From positions 3,806,001 to 3,870,000 of the forward strand of contig NZ_CP029193.1 in NCBI RefSeq assembly GCF_008642355.1: DNA of 64,000 nt, given 5' to 3'. Shown piece after piece: positions 63,016-64,000 of the stretch. Source of the stretch: Streptomyces venezuelae. GTDB lineage: Bacteria; Actinomycetota; Actinomycetes; Streptomycetales; Streptomycetaceae. Numbering within the stretch: position 1 is the stretch's first letter; each line of letters opens with the position of its first letter. The notes beneath the pieces were generated by a model. It was given only the letters and a program-made list of their open reading frames with translations, searched no databases and had not been told where the DNA came from. Made by a program: the position numbers and the translations under genes.

Positions 63016-63159
63016 ATGTCGTCGTACCTGGAGCACGTGAACGACGCGGCGGAGCCACCGGTAGCCGCCGTGCACCCGTGGGCGCCGACCCCGGCAGCGC
63101 CGATATCAGGCCATTTCCCGGCGATCAAGCACCGGCACGCACGTCCGCCCCGTTCGTGA
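63016..63159 (+). CDS. Possible 47-residue small protein
   Basis: A short frame, MSSYLEHVNDAAEPPVAAVH, followed by a Pro/Ala/His-rich segment. It begins after GGGGG and has about 80 % G or C at third positions, which favours coding. There is no domain. The rest of the 62942-63265 gap shows nothing I can support. Confidence 0.35.
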   Translation: MSSYLEHVNDAAEPPVAAVHPWAPTPAAPISGHFPAIKHRHARPPRS

Positions 63160-63265
63160 CCATGTACACAGTCGAACTGATGCCCTACGGAGCGTGAGAT
63201 TCCGCACCTAACATGATCGGCGACCAAGCGGTTACGACCAATTCGTCGTGATTTTAGGAGAGTTC

Positions 63266-63688
63266 ATGCGCAAGCGTTTTACGGGGAAGCGCAAGCTCGC
63301 GGTCGTGGGGGCGCTGACGGCGGTTGCCATCAGCGTGCCCGCCGTGGGTGCGGTGGCCGCGGAGATCAGTGGCAGCCGGCTGCCGTTCGCCCTCTCCACC
63401 GGGGGAAGCAAGGAAGACGGTGACCGCTGGAAGGGCAAGAGCAGCGGTCACGCCAAGGCCTGCGGCGATGTGCCGGTGAACGACACGCGTACGTTCAGCG
63501 CGTACATCTACCAGGACAAGAGCTTCCGCCCCGACCCCAAGATCGCTAGCACGTCCCGCAGCTACAAGCAGGGCTACGGCTGCGGTGCGTACAAGGGCAC
63601 CAGCACCAGTGGCAAGTACTACACCAAGGCCACCTGGGCCGGTATCCCCGGCAGCCGGGCCTACGGTTACGTGAACGCCCAGAACTGA
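63266..63688 (+). CDS. Small secreted protein
   Basis: 140 residues. Signal peptide with a KRFTGKRK basic start, hydrophobic core (residues ~11-30) and a likely cleavage after VAAE. The mature part is polar with conserved aromatic/Gly features: AYIYQDKSFRPDPKIASTSRSYKQGYGCGAYKG, ending AYGYVNAQN, with two Cys that may pair. AGGAG is present upstream. It resembles secreted streptomycete proteins of unknown role. Confidence 0.75.
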   Translation: MRKRFTGKRKLAVVGALTAVAISVPAVGAVAAEISGSRLPFALSTGGSKEDGDRWKGKSSGHAKACGDVPVNDTRTFSAYIYQDKSFRPDPKIASTSRSYKQGYGCGAYKGTSTSGKYYTKATWAGIPGSRAYGYVNAQN

Positions 63689-63720
63689 TCTCGACTCAGG
63701 ATTCAGGACTCAGGAATCAC

Positions 63721-64000
63721 GTGAGCACCTCCCACAGCGCCGCCGCGACCGGCTCCCAGCCGGTCGCGGCGGTCGCGGGCGTCACCGTCCGGTACGGCTC
63801 GACGACCGCCCTCGACGACGTCTCCCTCACCTTCCCCGCCGGCGTCACCGGCCTCCTCGGCCCCAACGGGGCGGGGAAAAGCACCCTGTTGTCGCTGCTC
63901 AGCACGGCCCGCAGGCCGAAGTCCGGCGACGTGACCCTCCTGGGCGAGACCCCAAGACGGACGCGCGTGCAGCGGCTGCGCAAGCAGATCGGGGTGCTGC
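63721..64000 (+). CDS. ABC transporter ATP-binding protein, 3' truncated
   Basis: Only the first 93 codons are in the window. Walker A is GPNGAGKSTL, near residue 50, and the fold start VAGVTVRYGSTTALDDVSL is typical of export-type ATPases. The Q-loop is not reached. The GTG at 63721 follows a short repeated GATTCAGGACTCAGG stretch. A permease probably follows beyond the window. Confidence 0.85.
   Translation, partial: MSTSHSAAATGSQPVAAVAGVTVRYGSTTALDDVSLTFPAGVTGLLGPNGAGKSTLLSLLSTARRPKSGDVTLLGETPRRTRVQRLRKQIGVL

Noticed and set aside
62942..63265. A c-di-AMP (ydaO-type) riboswitch before the cell-wall hydrolase
   Set aside because: Such switches precede some Streptomyces hydrolase genes, but I could not recognise the conserved core here. 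A covariance search would settle it.

Overview
The window is chromosomal DNA of a Streptomyces (Actinomycetota). Base composition is very high in G+C, codon third positions are almost all G or C, and GTG starts and GTGA/ATGA gene overlaps are common. Several genes are streptomycete or actinobacterial hallmarks: the c-di-GMP-binding anti-sigma RsiG, a Nur-type nickel regulator, GlnR, mycothiol synthase MshD and DUF2516/DUF3099/DUF1416 proteins. From memory, the gene order from about 21.5 kb to 55 kb runs like the S. coelicolor SCO4185-SCO4136 region in reverse. I could not check that alignment. No tRNA, rRNA, CRISPR array, transposase, integrase or plasmid function was found.

Layout. 0-5 kb: end of an NlpC/P60 peptidoglycan hydrolase, a receiver-PP2C phosphatase, DUF2516, an HbhA-like protein, an XRE regulator with a clear palindromic operator, and a GNAT enzyme. 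5-15.9 kb is more accessory: a short UvrA-like ATPase, an HxlR regulator divergent from an imine-reductase-like enzyme, a GlxA/AraC regulator divergent from a second such enzyme, a lone penicillin-binding protein, and a HelD-like RNA-polymerase motor divergent from a TetR regulator. 15.9-21.5 kb holds the least familiar unit. Two paralogous GntR-type regulators share a C-terminal domain that I do not recognise. Each is divergent from a ~61-residue two-helix membrane protein across a duplicated operator region. A HAD hydrolase, an APH-like phosphotransferase and a membrane-tethered copy of the same domain lie downstream of the first regulator.

21.5-38 kb: Eis-type acetyltransferase, rsiG, dtd, ygfZ, nur, a nitrobindin-like protein, DUF3099, a DUF1416-rhodanese operon behind a cysteine-containing leader peptide, an LmeA-like protein, a hydrolase/MoaD-like/membrane-protein operon, glnR preceded by a coupled mini-ORF, a LacI regulator, an HtrA-like protease, an OmpR-type two-component system and a second LmeA-like protein. 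38-55 kb is a phosphate and polyphosphate island: secreted 5'-nucleotidase, mshD, a self-contained GntR-ABC transporter operon, ppk-CHAD-Nudix, pstSCAB behind a PHO box, pit, a PhoU-like DUF47 protein and csoR. 55-64 kb: a GC-rich repeat region without convincing genes, then cell-surface genes (lipoproteins, a covalent flavoprotein, a PF03640-type surface protein with a class F sortase, a PAP2 phosphatase, a transglycosylase-NlpC/P60 hydrolase, a small secreted protein) and the start of an ABC ATPase.

How the parts work together. The phosphate island couples scavenging (nucleotidase), high- and low-affinity uptake (Pst, Pit) and storage (Ppk with CHAD and Nudix proteins). glnR, nur, csoR and the cysteine leader add nitrogen, nickel, copper and sulfur control. 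Many genes show a TANNNT hexamer six bases before the start codon, which suggests leaderless transcripts. The 15.9-21.5 kb cluster is the best candidate here for an undescribed system: the same putative ligand-sensing domain occurs in two DNA-binding forms and one membrane form, next to kinase-like and phosphatase-like enzymes.
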